From contig JAUNVQ010000020.1 of assembly GCA_030540715.1 (NCBI GenBank), positions 1-50,555 of the forward strand: a stretch of 50,555 nucleotides of DNA, given 5' to 3'. Within the stretch, counting starts at the first letter, position 1, and each line of letters starts with the position of its first letter. Shown here one piece after another: positions 16,495 through 26,010 of the stretch. Source of the DNA: Actinomycetaceae bacterium (GTDB taxonomy: Bacteria > Actinomycetota > Actinomycetes > Actinomycetales > Actinomycetaceae). The position numbers and the translations under genes were made by a program. Under the pieces are notes generated by a model. The model was not told the origin of the DNA and searched no databases. It worked only from the letters and a program-made list of their open reading frames with translations.

Positions 16495-16896
16495 TATCAC
16501 GCATTGTGGACAGTTGCGTTTTGCACTGTATGCTCTTTGATAAAGCCTGTGAACTGTAGTGCGCTTCAAGATATTTCGTTAATAGGTAATCTGTTCATTC
16601 GGGATGCGTTGGGACGTTATTGCTACGAGGATATCTGCCGTTTTATGGTAGTCATCCCTGGGCTGTCATTTGTTTTATGTGATCGCGGTTGACTAGTTTT
16701 CACTATTGAAAAGCCAGTGAGAGATCTGGCTTTTCCCTACCGTCACTTTTCTTCTTTATTGTCGTTTTCTTTGCTAGGTATAAGAAGGTTAATAGGGATA
16801 GTAATAACGCTGAAGATTCCTGTCTTATGTCAACATAGTGTAAGCGTCCACTTTATGAACAGTATCTGTCCAGGGTAAAGTACAATTCAAGTTATT
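16495..16896. other. Intergenic region, uvrA / oligopeptide transporter
   Basis: About 400 bp with no convincing gene. It holds the terminator-like hairpin at 16708-16735 and leads into the promoter at 16897-16925. A 62-codon open frame at 16504-16692 has no Shine-Dalgarno or recognisable domain. Confidence 0.5.
16708..16735. terminator. Bidirectional-type intrinsic terminator after uvrA
   Basis: GAAAAGCCAG (16708-16717) pairs perfectly with CTGGCTTTTC (16726-16735) around an 8-nt loop. The A-run on one arm and T-run on the other give the usual terminator shape. It lies 214 bp downstream of the uvrA stop. Confidence 0.75.
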
Positions 16897-16925
16897 TTGA
16901 CTGATTCTTTGCGCATCGTTAACAA
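16897..16925 (+). promoter_or_regulatory. Candidate sigma-70 promoter of the oligopeptide transporter operon
   Basis: TTGACT (16897-16902) and TAACAA (16920-16925) are separated by exactly 17 bp, giving a leader of about 85 nt before the ATG at 17018. Confidence 0.5.
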
Positions 16926-17017
16926 TTCCGATAGTTTAGAGAACATACGTTTGAAAATCTTGTCTTTTGAGATTTTGACGTGCGAACAATGAGATTAAAC
17001 AACTTGAGGAGCATGGA

Positions 17018-18664
17018 ATGCTAAGAAAAACAACAAGAGGGATCGCTGCGCTGGCAGGGGTGGCGCTTGCGTCGACTCTCGCTTTAACCGGCTGTGCCTC
17101 AACTGATGACAAGGCAGCAAGCGGTGAAGGTGGCAGCGATGTTGTTACCACCGACCCCATTAACATTGGTACAACAGACAAAGTATTGTCGCTTGATCCA
17201 GCGGCAGCATATGATAACGGTTCCTTCGCCGTAGCAATCAATGTCTACCCCATGCTGATGGGCGTGCCCGCTGGCGGAAACAAGATTGAACCAGATATTG
17301 CTGAATCTGCAGAGTTTTCAGACCCTTCGACATATGAAGTCAAACTTAAGAAAGGTCTGAAGTTTGCCAATGGTCATGATCTTACCGCTGAGGATGTCAA
17401 GTTTTCATTTGACCGGATGAACAAGATTAACCATCCAGAAGGCCCACAGTCACTACTGGCAAATCTGGAAGAAACCAAGGTTGTCGATGACACGACAGTT
17501 CAGTTTAAATTGAAGGCCGAAAACGACCAAACATTCCCACAGATTTTGACAACACCAGCAGCCCTCATTCTTGACAGCGAAGTATTTTCAGCTGACGAGA
17601 TCACACCGGCCGATAAAATTGTGAGTGAAAAAGCATTTGCGGGCCCCTATATTATTACTAATTATCAGGAAAACAGCTCAGTATCTTATGAGCGTAACCC
17701 TGATTACCAAGGCCTTTATCCTGCAAAGAACGAACTGATTAACGTTGAATACCTTGCGAATGAAACCAACTTGAAACAAAAAGTTGAAAAGAGTGAAATC
17801 GATGTTGCCTATCGTTCGCTTTCACCAACCGCTATTGAAGATCTGAAGAAGAATGCTGCCGATAAACTCAATGTTGTTGAAGGCCCTGGTGGTGAAGTAC
17901 GTTATATGGTGTTTAATTCTGATTCGATGCCATTTGGTGCAAAAACACCAGATGCCGACCCGGCGAAGGCTTTGGCAGTACGCCAGGCTATTGCTGATAC
18001 CATCGACCGTCAAGCAATCTCTGACAACGTTTTTAAAGGTACGTACACACCAGTCTATTCAATGGTTCCCGAGGCTATGCCAGGTTCAGACCAGTCATAT
18101 AAGTCAGAATACGGCGACGGTAAGGGCGGACCTTCTGTCGAAAAAGCTAAGTCACGTCTTGACGAAGCTGGAGTTAGTACACCTGTCACATTGACAATTC
18201 AGTATTCACCTGACCACTACGGTAAATCCTCGGCAGATGAATATGCGGCAATTAAACAGCAGCTGGAAGAATCCAACTTGTTTAAGGTTGAACTTCAATC
18301 AACCGCATGGACAACTTACTCCGAAGAACGTATCGCCTCCTATCCGATTTATCAGCTGGGTTGGTTCCCCGATTTCTCGGATGCTGATAACTATTTGTCG
18401 CCATTCTTCTTGGATGAAAACTTCGTGCAGTCCTACAACTCTGCACTAGATGAATCGTTCCAAAAACATATTAAAGCGGCAACCGTTGAAACGGATGCGG
18501 ACAAACGTGAAGAAGAATTGCAAAACGCCCAAAAAGAGTTGGCTAAACATGTGTTGACACTGCCAATGCTCTCGGGTGTTCAAATTGCAGTGGCACAAAA
18601 GAATGTTGAAGGCGTTGTCTTGGATGCCTCGTTTAAGTTCCACTATTCATCATTAACAAAGTAA
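17018..18664 (+). CDS. Oligopeptide ABC transporter substrate-binding lipoprotein (family 5)
   Basis: Extracellular, lipid-anchored peptide receptor of a DppA/OppA-type importer. A lipoprotein signal is clear: basic start MLRKTTRG, hydrophobic core, lipobox LTGC with the acylated Cys at 26. The mature part shows the SBP family 5 layout, with the GLKFANGHDLTAEDVKFSFDRM segment early on and AVRQAIADTIDRQ in the middle. Length 548 residues, normal. ATG at 17018 is preceded by GAGGAG (17006-17011), a strong site. It is the first gene of an operon with the two permeases and the double ATPase; a 12-bp hairpin follows its stop and probably gives it more transcript than the rest. Peptide uptake is inferred from family; some members bind other ligands. 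Confidence 0.93.
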   Translation: MLRKTTRGIAALAGVALASTLALTGCASTDDKAASGEGGSDVVTTDPINIGTTDKVLSLDPAAAYDNGSFAVAINVYPMLMGVPAGGNKIEPDIAESAEFSDPSTYEVKLKKGLKFANGHDLTAEDVKFSFDRMNKINHPEGPQSLLANLEETKVVDDTTVQFKLKAENDQTFPQILTTPAALILDSEVFSADEITPADKIVSEKAFAGPYIITNYQENSSVSYERNPDYQGLYPAKNELINVEYLANETNLKQKVEKSEIDVAYRSLSPTAIEDLKKNAADKLNVVEGPGGEVRYMVFNSDSMPFGAKTPDADPAKALAVRQAIADTIDRQAISDNVFKGTYTPVYSMVPEAMPGSDQSYKSEYGDGKGGPSVEKAKSRLDEAGVSTPVTLTIQYSPDHYGKSSADEYAAIKQQLEESNLFKVELQSTAWTTYSEERIASYPIYQLGWFPDFSDADNYLSPFFLDENFVQSYNSALDESFQKHIKAATVETDADKREEELQNAQKELAKHVLTLPMLSGVQIAVAQKNVEGVVLDASFKFHYSSLTK

Positions 18665-18707
18665 GTAGTAGCCTACGTGGCAACTGCTGCTGATACACGA
18701 TAAGTAA

Positions 18708-18741
18708 TTGTCATCGGGTGGGGAAACTTACCCGATGACAA
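18708..18741 (+). terminator. Intercistronic hairpin between binding protein and permease genes
   Basis: TTGTCATCGGGT (18708-18719) pairs perfectly with ACCCGATGACAA (18730-18741) around a 10-nt loop. No long T-tract follows, so it is more likely a 3'-end stabiliser or partial attenuator than a full terminator, as is common behind binding-protein genes. Confidence 0.72.
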
Positions 18742-18766
18742 CACTTGTTTACTCCTAAGGAGAACT

Positions 18767-19837
18767 GTGGCCGAAAAAACGGAATCTGTGGTTACGCCAA
18801 AATCTCAACGAACAAAATCTCGTCTTGGCACATATTTACTTACTCGCTTTTTTCTTATCATCCCTACCGTCTTTATCTTGGTGACGATGGTATTTTTTCT
18901 TATGCGTTTAACAGGAGACCCCATTACTGCATCAGTTGGTGGCCGTCTACCACCTGATGAGCTTGCCCAGCGTATTCATGAGGCAGGATATGATCGTCCC
19001 ATTATCGTTCAATATGTCGCCTTCCTTGGGCAAGTCTTTCAAGGTGATCTTGGACGTACCACATCCGATAATCGAACAATTACCGAGCTGTTAGCCACTC
19101 ACGGTACAGCTACGTTAGAACTATGCGTCTATGCCCTTATTATTGCTTTTATAGTTGGTATTCCCTTGGGAAGAATCGCTGCGCGTTACCGTGATAAGTG
19201 GCCCGATGCTATTATGCGTGTTTTAGCGATTATGTTTTACGCAACACCGGTATTCTTTGCTGGTTTGCTGTTAAAGCTAGTGTTTTCCGTTCAGTTAAAT
19301 CTCTTACCAATTTCCGGACGCGCAACAATTACCACACGTTCAGTATTACAACGCATTGACGGCTATTCGGGAATACTCCTTATTGACGCATTGCGCACAG
19401 GCAGATGGGACCTTATCTCTGATGTGCTTGCTCACGCTGTACTTCCTGCCATAGCTCTGGGATTACTGACGGCAGGAGTATTTTTACGTCTTGTACGCAC
19501 CAATCTGATTGGTACCCTATCTCAGGGCTATATTGATGCGGCACGTTCACGTGGTGTTGCTGAAAAACGTCTGGTAAAAACACATGCTTGGCGTCCAGCT
19601 CTTATCCCTATTATTACAGTTATGGGAATGCAGATCGCGCTGATGCTAGGTGGAGCTGTTCTTACTGAAACAACATTTGAATGGCATGGTCTTGGTTTTG
19701 CCATGCAGCAATATCTGCAAAATCGTGACTTTGTTGCCGTGCAGGGCATCGTCATTCTGCTTTCCATTATTGTGGCCGTTACCAACTTTATTGTTGATGT
19801 GGTTGCAGCCTTTATCGACCCGCGAGTGAGGTACTAA
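18767..19837 (+). CDS. Oligopeptide ABC transporter permease, OppB/DppB-like
   Basis: First inner-membrane channel subunit of the importer. It has the OppB layout: an early TM segment (residues 20-40, FFLIIPTVFILVTMVFFLM), the RLTGDP motif, then a periplasmic stretch and a five-helix permease core. The cytoplasmic EAA loop that contacts the ATPase is visible as DAARSRGVAEKRLVKTHAWR at about 254-273. Length 356 residues. Start GTG at 18767 with AAGGAGA at 18757-18763. The stop is 2 bp before the OppC-like start, so the two permeases are translationally linked. Confidence 0.93.
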   Translation: MAEKTESVVTPKSQRTKSRLGTYLLTRFFLIIPTVFILVTMVFFLMRLTGDPITASVGGRLPPDELAQRIHEAGYDRPIIVQYVAFLGQVFQGDLGRTTSDNRTITELLATHGTATLELCVYALIIAFIVGIPLGRIAARYRDKWPDAIMRVLAIMFYATPVFFAGLLLKLVFSVQLNLLPISGRATITTRSVLQRIDGYSGILLIDALRTGRWDLISDVLAHAVLPAIALGLLTAGVFLRLVRTNLIGTLSQGYIDAARSRGVAEKRLVKTHAWRPALIPIITVMGMQIALMLGGAVLTETTFEWHGLGFAMQQYLQNRDFVAVQGIVILLSIIVAVTNFIVDVVAAFIDPRVRY

Positions 19838-19839
19838 CC

Positions 19840-21045
19840 ATGAGTACAAACTTGGAACCTCCCATTGAAGAAGACCTCATCCCAGCAGACCCGCCAGAGT
19901 TTGTTCCCAGGCGTGCTGCATGGAAAAACATTCCTATCATCCGTGAGGTCCGCACAAGTGCTGGCCTGCAACGCGGCATGCTTGTTACTGGTCTTGTCCT
20001 GGTTATCTTCTTTATTTTGCTAGCTATTTTTGCCCCTATCATTGCTCCCTATCAATGGGCACAGGGCAGTGTTGACGGCAAAAGAATTCAGCCGCAGTTA
20101 CCGCCTGGCGGTGATTTCACATGGGGGACAACAGTTGGCTCCTACGATGTGTTTTCACGTGTTGTGTGGGGATCGCAAACTGCCCTGGTCACAGTGATAA
20201 TGGCTATCGCGCTGTCCATTGTTATTGGGGTTTTGCTTGGTCTTTTCAGCGGCTATTTTGGTGGCTGGATTGACCGCATCCTTGTGGTTGTAGCCGATGC
20301 AGTCTACGCTTTTCCATCACTACTGATGGCAATTGTGCTAGCGATTTCTATTAACGGCGGTAAATCGTCGTTTTGGGGTGGTATTTTTGCAACAGCCGGC
20401 TCAATTACAGTAGTGTTTGTTCCGCAGTATTTCCGTGTGGTACGTTCAGAGGTTATTCGGCTGAAAGCCGAGCCATTTGTCGAGTCAGCGCGTGTCATTG
20501 GAACACCCACATCACGGATTCTCTTTCGCCATGTACTGCGTAACTCAACGCGTTCACTACCTCTGATTTTGACGTTGAACGCATCTGAAGCGATCCTCAC
20601 TCTTGCTGGTCTTGGTTTCCTTGGATTCGGTATTGAGCCCACAGCCGCAGCTGAATGGGGCTACGACCTTAACCGCGCAATGGCTGATGCGGCCAGCGGC
20701 ATATGGTGGACGGGGCTTTTCCCTGGCCTAGCGATTGTGCTTTTAGTCCTTGGGATTACTTTGGTAGGCGAGTCTCTTAATGATCTGGCCGACCCACGTC
20801 TACGGATTCACCGCGTTCGTAAGAAACGTGGCAATAAGGCTCACGAGGTCGAAGTTCCAGTGGCTGCGGATCGGGTAAAGGACACCCCAGAGGACGCAGC
20901 GAAGAAGCCAGTTGTCATGCCGAAAACCCGTGCATGGGATCGCCAAGAACCCGGTTGGGGAATGGTACCTGGGTTTGATGATCCTGAAGGTCCAGATGCG
21001 CCCCGTCAATCACCTGATGAAAAACAGCCCAAGGAGGATTCATGA
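19840..21045 (+). CDS. Oligopeptide ABC transporter permease, OppC/DppC-like, with a long polar C-terminal tail
   Basis: Second channel subunit. One TM segment (about residues 46-68) is followed by the permease core; the EAA loop reads FVESARVIGTPTSRILFRHV at about 209-228, and AGLGFLGFGIEPTAAEWG-like residues follow, as in OppC. Length is 401 residues against about 300 for most family members. The excess is at the C-terminus after LADPRLRIHR: about 75 polar residues rich in Pro, Asp, Glu, Lys, presumably cytoplasmic and disordered. Its stop overlaps the ATPase start by 4 bp (ATGA, 21042-21045), with AAGGAGG just upstream. Confidence 0.93.
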   Translation: MSTNLEPPIEEDLIPADPPEFVPRRAAWKNIPIIREVRTSAGLQRGMLVTGLVLVIFFILLAIFAPIIAPYQWAQGSVDGKRIQPQLPPGGDFTWGTTVGSYDVFSRVVWGSQTALVTVIMAIALSIVIGVLLGLFSGYFGGWIDRILVVVADAVYAFPSLLMAIVLAISINGGKSSFWGGIFATAGSITVVFVPQYFRVVRSEVIRLKAEPFVESARVIGTPTSRILFRHVLRNSTRSLPLILTLNASEAILTLAGLGFLGFGIEPTAAAEWGYDLNRAMADAASGIWWTGLFPGLAIVLLVLGITLVGESLNDLADPRLRIHRVRKKRGNKAHEVEVPVAADRVKDTPEDAAKKPVVMPKTRAWDRQEPGWGMVPGFDDPEGPDAPRQSPDEKQPKEDS

Positions 21046-22847
21046 GCGAGGAAAGTCTGGAAGCTACTGAACAAGAGTTGATCGCTAACCCCACAGACAT
21101 GGGAGATAGTGAACATGGTGATGTGGTAACAATTCGTGACCTTAACGTGCAATTTGCTACCAGTGCTCAACCTGTATCAGCGGTAAAATCTGTGAATCTC
21201 GATGTTCATCCCAAAGAAATTTTGGCGATTGTTGGTGAATCAGGTTCAGGTAAAACCGTGACATCAAAATCGATTATGGGCTTGTTACCCGAATCTGCTA
21301 TGGTCAGTGGTTCGGTTATTCTGCACGATAAAGAAGTAACAACGATGTCGGGTTCTGAACTACGCAATATTCGTGGAACCGATGTGGCAATGATTTTCCA
21401 GGAGCCATCAACAGCGCTGAATCCCGTCTTTAAAGTAGGGTGGCAGATTGCAGAGGGCTTGAGGGCTCACAGAAAAATCAGCAAAGCTGAGGCTCGCCAA
21501 GTTGCCATTGATGTATTGGATAAGGTTGGTATTCCTGACCCCGAAGAACGTGTGAATTATTATCCACACCAGTTTTCAGGTGGACAAAAACAACGTATCG
21601 TTATTGCCCAGGCACTGGCTTTAGGGGCAAAAGTTTTGTTGGCAGATGAACCAACTACTGCATTGGATGTGACTGTTCAGGCAGAAATCCTTGAGCTGCT
21701 TCGTCAAGTGCGAGACAACTTTGACGTGTCAATAATTCTGGTGACACACAATATGGGCGTTGTGGCAGACTTATCTGACCGCGTAGCCGTCATGTATCAG
21801 GGACGCATTGTTGAACAGGCCCCTACAAAGGAACTATTTGCCAACCCGCGTGCTGCCTACACAAAATCTTTGTTGGCAGCTGTGCCGCGCCTGTCATTTG
21901 ACGAATATGCCAAACTTGACCAGGCTGAGCGCGAAAAACGTGTGAAAGAGGCCGAAGATTTTGATAAAAAAGAACGTGAATGGATGGAGTCTTTTGCCAC
22001 CACTCATGAACCTATTGTGGTGGCCGATAAACTAGAAATTACATATCCAGGACGATTTGGACAACCCGGTTTTCGCGCTGTTCGTGGCGTATCTTTAAAG
22101 ATGCATCCACGTGAAGTTTTAGGGCTTGTGGGAGAATCAGGATCAGGGAAAACAACGATTGGTCGTTCCCTTGTTGGGCTAACCGAAGCTACGGGGGGCT
22201 CTTTGAAGGTTTTTGGTACCGAAGTGGTTCACGCGAAACAAAAAGATTTTAAGGATATTCGACCTCGCGTAGGTTTTGTTTTCCAAGATCCCGCAACATC
22301 ATTTAATCCGCTGCTGTCAATCGCCGAATGTATTGCAGAGCCCCTGATTGTTCACGGGGATGCAACTAATCTTTCTGAAGCCCTGCCGCGAGTACACGAA
22401 CTATTGGATTGGGTACATTTGGAGCGTTCCTATGCGAAGCGTTTTCCGCATGAGCTCTCTGGTGGTCAGCGCCAGCGAGCATCATTGGCGCGGGCGTTAG
22501 CACTTAATCCTGAGCTCATAATTGCCGATGAGCCAACATCTGCTTTAGACGTATCCGTTCAGGCTCATGTGTTACAGGTGTTTAAGGAACTGCAAAATGA
22601 ACTGCATTTTGCCTGCCTATTCATTACTCATGACCTGGCTGTTGTGGGTTTACTTGCCGATAGGATCGGTGTGTTGCGTCAAGGTGAACTGGTAGAGATC
22701 GGTACAGTTCCACAGGTTCTTGGTAATCCGCGGCATGAATACACCAAACGCCTCTTGGCTTCAGTGCCGGTAGCTGACCCTGTTGAACAGGAGATTCGCC
22801 GCAAAGCACTGCTGGAAGTATTGGCAAAAGAGGGCACTACCGTCTAA
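21042..22847 (+). CDS. Oligopeptide ABC transporter, double ATPase (OppD and OppF fused)
   Basis: Single 601-residue protein holding both cytoplasmic ATPases of the importer. First domain: Walker A GESGSGKT (65-72), signature FSGGQKQR, Walker B VLLADEPTTALD. Second domain: Walker A GESGSGKT (about 364-371), signature LSGGQRQR, Walker B LIIADEPTSALD. Both are followed by the OppD/F-type peptide-transporter tail around PRAAYTKSLLAAVPRL and PRHEYTKRLLASVPVA, which is diagnostic of the peptide/nickel branch. The linker at about 285-325 is charged and may be coiled. Fused DppD-DppF proteins are common in actinobacteria. It is the last gene of the operon, with a terminator-like hairpin 11 bp after the stop. 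Confidence 0.95.
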   Translation: MSEESLEATEQELIANPTDMGDSEHGDVVTIRDLNVQFATSAQPVSAVKSVNLDVHPKEILAIVGESGSGKTVTSKSIMGLLPESAMVSGSVILHDKEVTTMSGSELRNIRGTDVAMIFQEPSTALNPVFKVGWQIAEGLRAHRKISKAEARQVAIDVLDKVGIPDPEERVNYYPHQFSGGQKQRIVIAQALALGAKVLLADEPTTALDVTVQAEILELLRQVRDNFDVSIILVTHNMGVVADLSDRVAVMYQGRIVEQAPTKELFANPRAAYTKSLLAAVPRLSFDEYAKLDQAEREKRVKEAEDFDKKEREWMESFATTHEPIVVADKLEITYPGRFGQPGFRAVRGVSLKMHPREVLGLVGESGSGKTTIGRSLVGLTEATGGSLKVFGTEVVHAKQKDFKDIRPRVGFVFQDPATSFNPLLSIAECIAEPLIVHGDATNLSEALPRVHELLDWVHLERSYAKRFPHELSGGQRQRASLARALALNPELIIADEPTSALDVSVQAHVLQVFKELQNELHFACLFITHDLAVVGLLADRIGVLRQGELVEIGTVPQVLGNPRHEYTKRLLASVPVADPVEQEIRRKALLEVLAKEGTTV

Positions 22848-22858
22848 CTTTTGCGCGG

Positions 22859-22895
22859 ATGGCACTCGGTAGTCTTGCTAGGCTACGGGGTGCCA
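22859..22895 (+). terminator. Terminator of the oligopeptide transporter operon
   Basis: ATGGCACTCGGTAG (from 22859) pairs with CTACGGGGTGCCAT (ending 22895) with one mismatch and one G-T pair, followed by a loosely T-rich stretch (TGTTATTGTGATGTTTTG). Confidence 0.65.
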
Positions 22896-23169
22896 TTGTT
22901 ATTGTGATGTTTTGTCCTCGAATCTTGACAGAAGTACCGCACAGATTCTTCCTTGCTCTTGGTAGTACCCCGAAACTAAGCGGTGTGATCAAACATCTGT
23001 GAGCTAGTTGCCTCGCTGAGCAAGGCCTAGAATGTGCATTGGTAAGTCCATTCCTGTCTGCAAGAACTATGTGGCAGCGAAAAATAGCGTGCGGGATTAG
23101 GCATTATGCGACTCATTCACAGATCCTTCACAGAGCTAGGTGTACACCGATGCGACAGGCTGTAGTTTT
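22896..23169. other. Convergent intergenic region, ABC operon / acyl-CoA synthetase
   Basis: I see no gene here. Noticed elements are a 10-bp palindrome GGTGTACACC near 23140, direct repeats of TTCACAGA just before it, and a TTGACA near 22928 without a matching -10. None is enough to name a site. Confidence 0.35.
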
Positions 23170-25002
23170 CTAGGGCGCAGGTGTGACATGTGAGGGGTGG
23201 TCACCGTTATATAGCTCGTCAATAGCTGTGGCATAGCGTTTGGCGACTTCATGACGTTTTACCTTCAGGGAAGGGGTCATGAGCCCGTTTTCCTCGGTGA
23301 ATTCTGTTGTTAACACTTTGATTTTTCGGATTGATTCGGCACGGGAAACAGCAGAGTTCGTCCTCTTTAATGCCTTTGATAGTGCGTCAAGAACCACTGT
23401 TTCTTTGATTGCGCGGGTCACATCCATAACAGGTAGGTTATGGTTTTTGAGCCACAGAGGTAACATTTCACGGTCAATTGTTACCAAACCGCTAACAAAA
23501 GGTTTTCCATCGCCCACAACAACCACTTGCGAGACCAGAGGATGGCCCTTTAATCGTTCTTCTAAAAGGGAAGGGGTAACGTTTTTTCCACCTGCAGTCA
23601 CAATGATTTCTTTTAAGCGCCCAGTCACGCTAAGGCGCCCTTGGTCATCAATACTGCCTTGGTCACCTGTACGATACCAGCCGTCTTTAGTGAATGCTTC
23701 AGCTGTGGCTTCGGGATCGTTATAGTAGCCGCGCATCACCGAGATTCCGCGGGCCTGTATTTCGTCGTTATCGCCAATGCGTACCTCATTACCTGGAAGT
23801 GGCTTACCGACGGTGTCATGCTTATTGGAATCTAAAAATGACATAGTTAAAGGCCCGCCGGTTTCAGTAGCACCGTAGCCTTGCGTAACTGAGATACCAA
23901 GTCCCTCAAAAAATAGTGCAATTCGTGGAGCTAGGGGAGCACCTCCGCAGGTAAAGTTCTTTAATTGTCCTCCAAGCAGGCGAGTAATCTTATTCAATAC
24001 CAACGCGCGGGCGATACGTAAAGTAAAGTTTTGCCACAGTGTAGGCCCTTCTTTCGTTTCATTGGCTAAGGCCCAGCGTTGTCCAACATGAGCAGCCCAC
24101 ACAAAGATACGATGTTTAAGGCCACGCCCCGATTTAGCATCAGCAGCATTGTAAATTTTTTCGAGGACGCGTGGCACCACTAAAATAGCGGTAGGTTTAA
24201 ATGATGAAATATCGGTCATTAGATTAGCTATAGAAGGGACGTGCCCCACACGGCCGTGCCCGCAAATCATTGTGTAGTTGATGATCCGTGCTAAAACATG
24301 TGCAACCGGTAGAAACAGTAGGATACGTGATGAGGGCAGGTTAATCAGCGGCTTCCACGGTCCATGAATTGATGATACCGGTAACACAAAGTTCTTATGT
24401 GTCAGCTCAACACCCTTTGGAATACCAGTTGTACCAGAGGTATAGACAATAGAACACAAGTCGTCTTGATTGACGGCTTCCATTCGTAACATGAGTTGAG
24501 ATTCAGGAATATCTTGGCCTGCCTGTTGAATATACTCCAAACCAGAATCATCTAAACTCAAAATATGTTGCAGGCAATCATTTTCTGTTAGAAGTGGCTT
24601 GAGCAGACGGGCCTGAGCGGAAGTGTCACAGACAATGAGCTTACATTGAGAATCGCGTACTATCCATTGAATCTGCTCATATGAATCCGTGTCATAGATT
24701 GGCACAAGAACTAGCTGTGCAGCCTGGGCTCCCAGATCAAGGATTGTCCACGCATACGAGGTGGCACCCATAATACCGATAGTGTCTCCAGGTTGAAGAC
24801 CCATCCCAATATAGCCACGGGCAATAACGTGCAGATCATCGGAAAGTTCTGGTGCCGTAACTGGCCACCACGCATCGCCAAGCTCGGACAGGCGCTCAAC
24901 GGCGACATCGCGCGGGCGCATTTTTGCGCGCATATCAACCGCGTGAGCTATGGAGGGACAATCAGCAACATTGAACTTGGTGGTTTTATATGTAAGCAGC
25001 AT
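23170..25002 (-). CDS. Long-chain acyl-CoA synthetase (AMP-forming), FadD15-like
   Basis: Activates fatty acids to acyl-CoA through an acyl-AMP intermediate. The AMP-binding signature YTSGTTGIPKG lies at about residues 186-196; later motifs are the QGYGATET block, GWYRTGDQGSIDDQGRLSVT and GRLKEIIVTAGGKNVTP, with the C-terminal domain catalytic Lys expected near the end (PSLKVKRHEV). I prefer the ATG at 25002 (610 residues, normal for the class); a TTG at 25026 would add 8 residues. The long-chain class is supported by the overall length and the APLAPRIALFFEGLGI stretch. It stands alone, convergent with the peptide transporter and divergent from ogt; 98 bp separate it from the ogt start. Confidence 0.93.
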   Translation of the reverse strand: MLLTYKTTKFNVADCPSIAHAVDMRAKMRPRDVAVERLSELGDAWWPVTAPELSDDLHVIARGYIGMGLQPGDTIGIMGATSYAWTILDLGAQAAQLVLVPIYDTDSYEQIQWIVRDSQCKLIVCDTSAQARLLKPLLTENDCLQHILSLDDSGLEYIQQAGQDIPESQLMLRMEAVNQDDLCSIVYTSGTTGIPKGVELTHKNFVLPVSSIHGPWKPLINLPSSRILLFLPVAHVLARIINYTMICGHGRVGHVPSIANLMTDISSFKPTAILVVPRVLEKIYNAADAKSGRGLKHRIFVWAAHVGQRWALANETKEGPTLWQNFTLRIARALVLNKITRLLGGQLKNFTCGGAPLAPRIALFFEGLGISVTQGYGATETGGPLTMSFLDSNKHDTVGKPLPGNEVRIGDNDEIQARGISVMRGYYNDPEATAEAFTKDGWYRTGDQGSIDDQGRLSVTGRLKEIIVTAGGKNVTPSLLEERLKGHPLVSQVVVVGDGKPFVSGLVTIDREMLPLWLKNHNLPVMDVTRAIKETVVLDALSKALKRTNSAVSRAESIRKIKVLTTEFTEENGLMTPSLKVKRHEVAKRYATAIDELYNGDHPSHVTPAP

Positions 25003-25100
25003 TGTGGACTTAAGACCTCGTATCAATTGTGTAAGTTACGCTACCGTTACTTCTTAAGTTACTACACCGTCGCTTCAATTGTCACAGAAAACAGGTCATA

Positions 25101-25625
25101 ATGGCAGTAATGAACATTTTGTCGCATTACCCACTTCGCTATACCGTCACGGTGACCCCCGTTGGCGATGTTATCCTTGGGGCGAAGGGGCAGTTTATTA
25201 CGGGTATTTATTTTGCCGACCATTGCGATAGCATGCCTGGAATCATTGTGCCGGCAAGCGATCCAGTTCTTGAACCGCTTGCCATGCAGCTCTATGAGTA
25301 TTTTGATGGGACGCGCATCGACTTTGATTTTCTTTCTTCTATCAAAGGTAACGCTTTTCAATACAGCGTGTGGTCACAGTTGAAAAAGATACCTTACGGC
25401 CAATCGGCAACCTATGGTCAGATTGCTACAGCACTTGGAAACGCAAATAAGGCGCGAGCGGTGGGCCAGGCCGTTGGTGCAAATCCGCTGTCAATCGTTG
25501 TTCCCTGTCACCGCGTTGTTGGTGCCAATGATATAGGAGGCTACGCGGGAGGTATTTCACGTAAACGATACCTTTTGGATCTAGAGAAAATGGTGTGTAA
25601 CTATCACGATCAACGCCTGTTTTAA
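25101..25625 (+). CDS. ogt: Methylated-DNA--protein-cysteine methyltransferase
   Basis: Suicide repair protein that takes the methyl group from O6-methylguanine (and O4-methylthymine) in DNA onto its own cysteine. The active-site motif PCHRV has Cys at residue 136, and the helix-turn-helix with the arginine finger reads NKARAVGQAVGANP just before it. An N-terminal ribonuclease-like domain of about 75 residues precedes FQYSVWSQLKKIPYGQSATYG. Length 174 residues, typical. Start ATG at 25101; a second ATG lies three codons later. It is monocistronic. With uvrA, uvrB and uvrC it makes the fourth DNA-repair gene in the window. Confidence 0.95.
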   Translation: MAVMNILSHYPLRYTVTVTPVGDVILGAKGQFITGIYFADHCDSMPGIIVPASDPVLEPLAMQLYEYFDGTRIDFDFLSSIKGNAFQYSVWSQLKKIPYGQSATYGQIATALGNANKARAVGQAVGANPLSIVVPCHRVVGANDIGGYAGGISRKRYLLDLEKMVCNYHDQRLF

Positions 25626-26010
25626 CGCATTTTCTTCTGCTGCATTTGTGCTGAAATGTTAAAACTTGCCATAGGGGAAAGGTCGTAGCACTTCGCCTGT
25701 AGAAATCGTGATTTATCTCACTTTTGAGTAAGGGGAGAGGTTTGCCGCTAAGTTTATCTGTACATGGGGCGATGATGAGCTCTTAACAGTGGTGCAAAGT
25801 GTGACATAACAATCTCGCAGAGCCGTATAGTGAAATATCGTCCTGCCACACTCTTGGCTTTACATAGTAAGCGGTATCATCACAACCTACCTGTGACAAG
25901 TTCCCTAGATGGTGATGGTGCTATAAGAGGCTACAACCGTATATCCTCACAAGAAGCAACCGATCTTGGTTCTTTATGAAAGACTGTGACCGGCACCTTT
26001 TTACGTTATT
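25626..26010. other. Convergent intergenic region, ogt / glnA
   Basis: 385 bp with no open frame of interest. Short weak inverted repeats occur (AACC/GGTT near 25960, TCTTT/AAAGA near 25972), but none is a clear terminator for either gene. No tRNA or repeat seen. A small RNA cannot be excluded. Confidence 0.35.

Noticed and set aside
16504-16692. Small plus-strand ORF after uvrA
   Set aside because: No ribosome site, no family features, and it lies between the uvrA stop and the terminator hairpin.
23140-23149. GGTGTACACC palindrome as an operator
   Set aside because: It lies in a convergent gap with no promoter nearby; a single 10-bp palindrome is expected by chance now and then.
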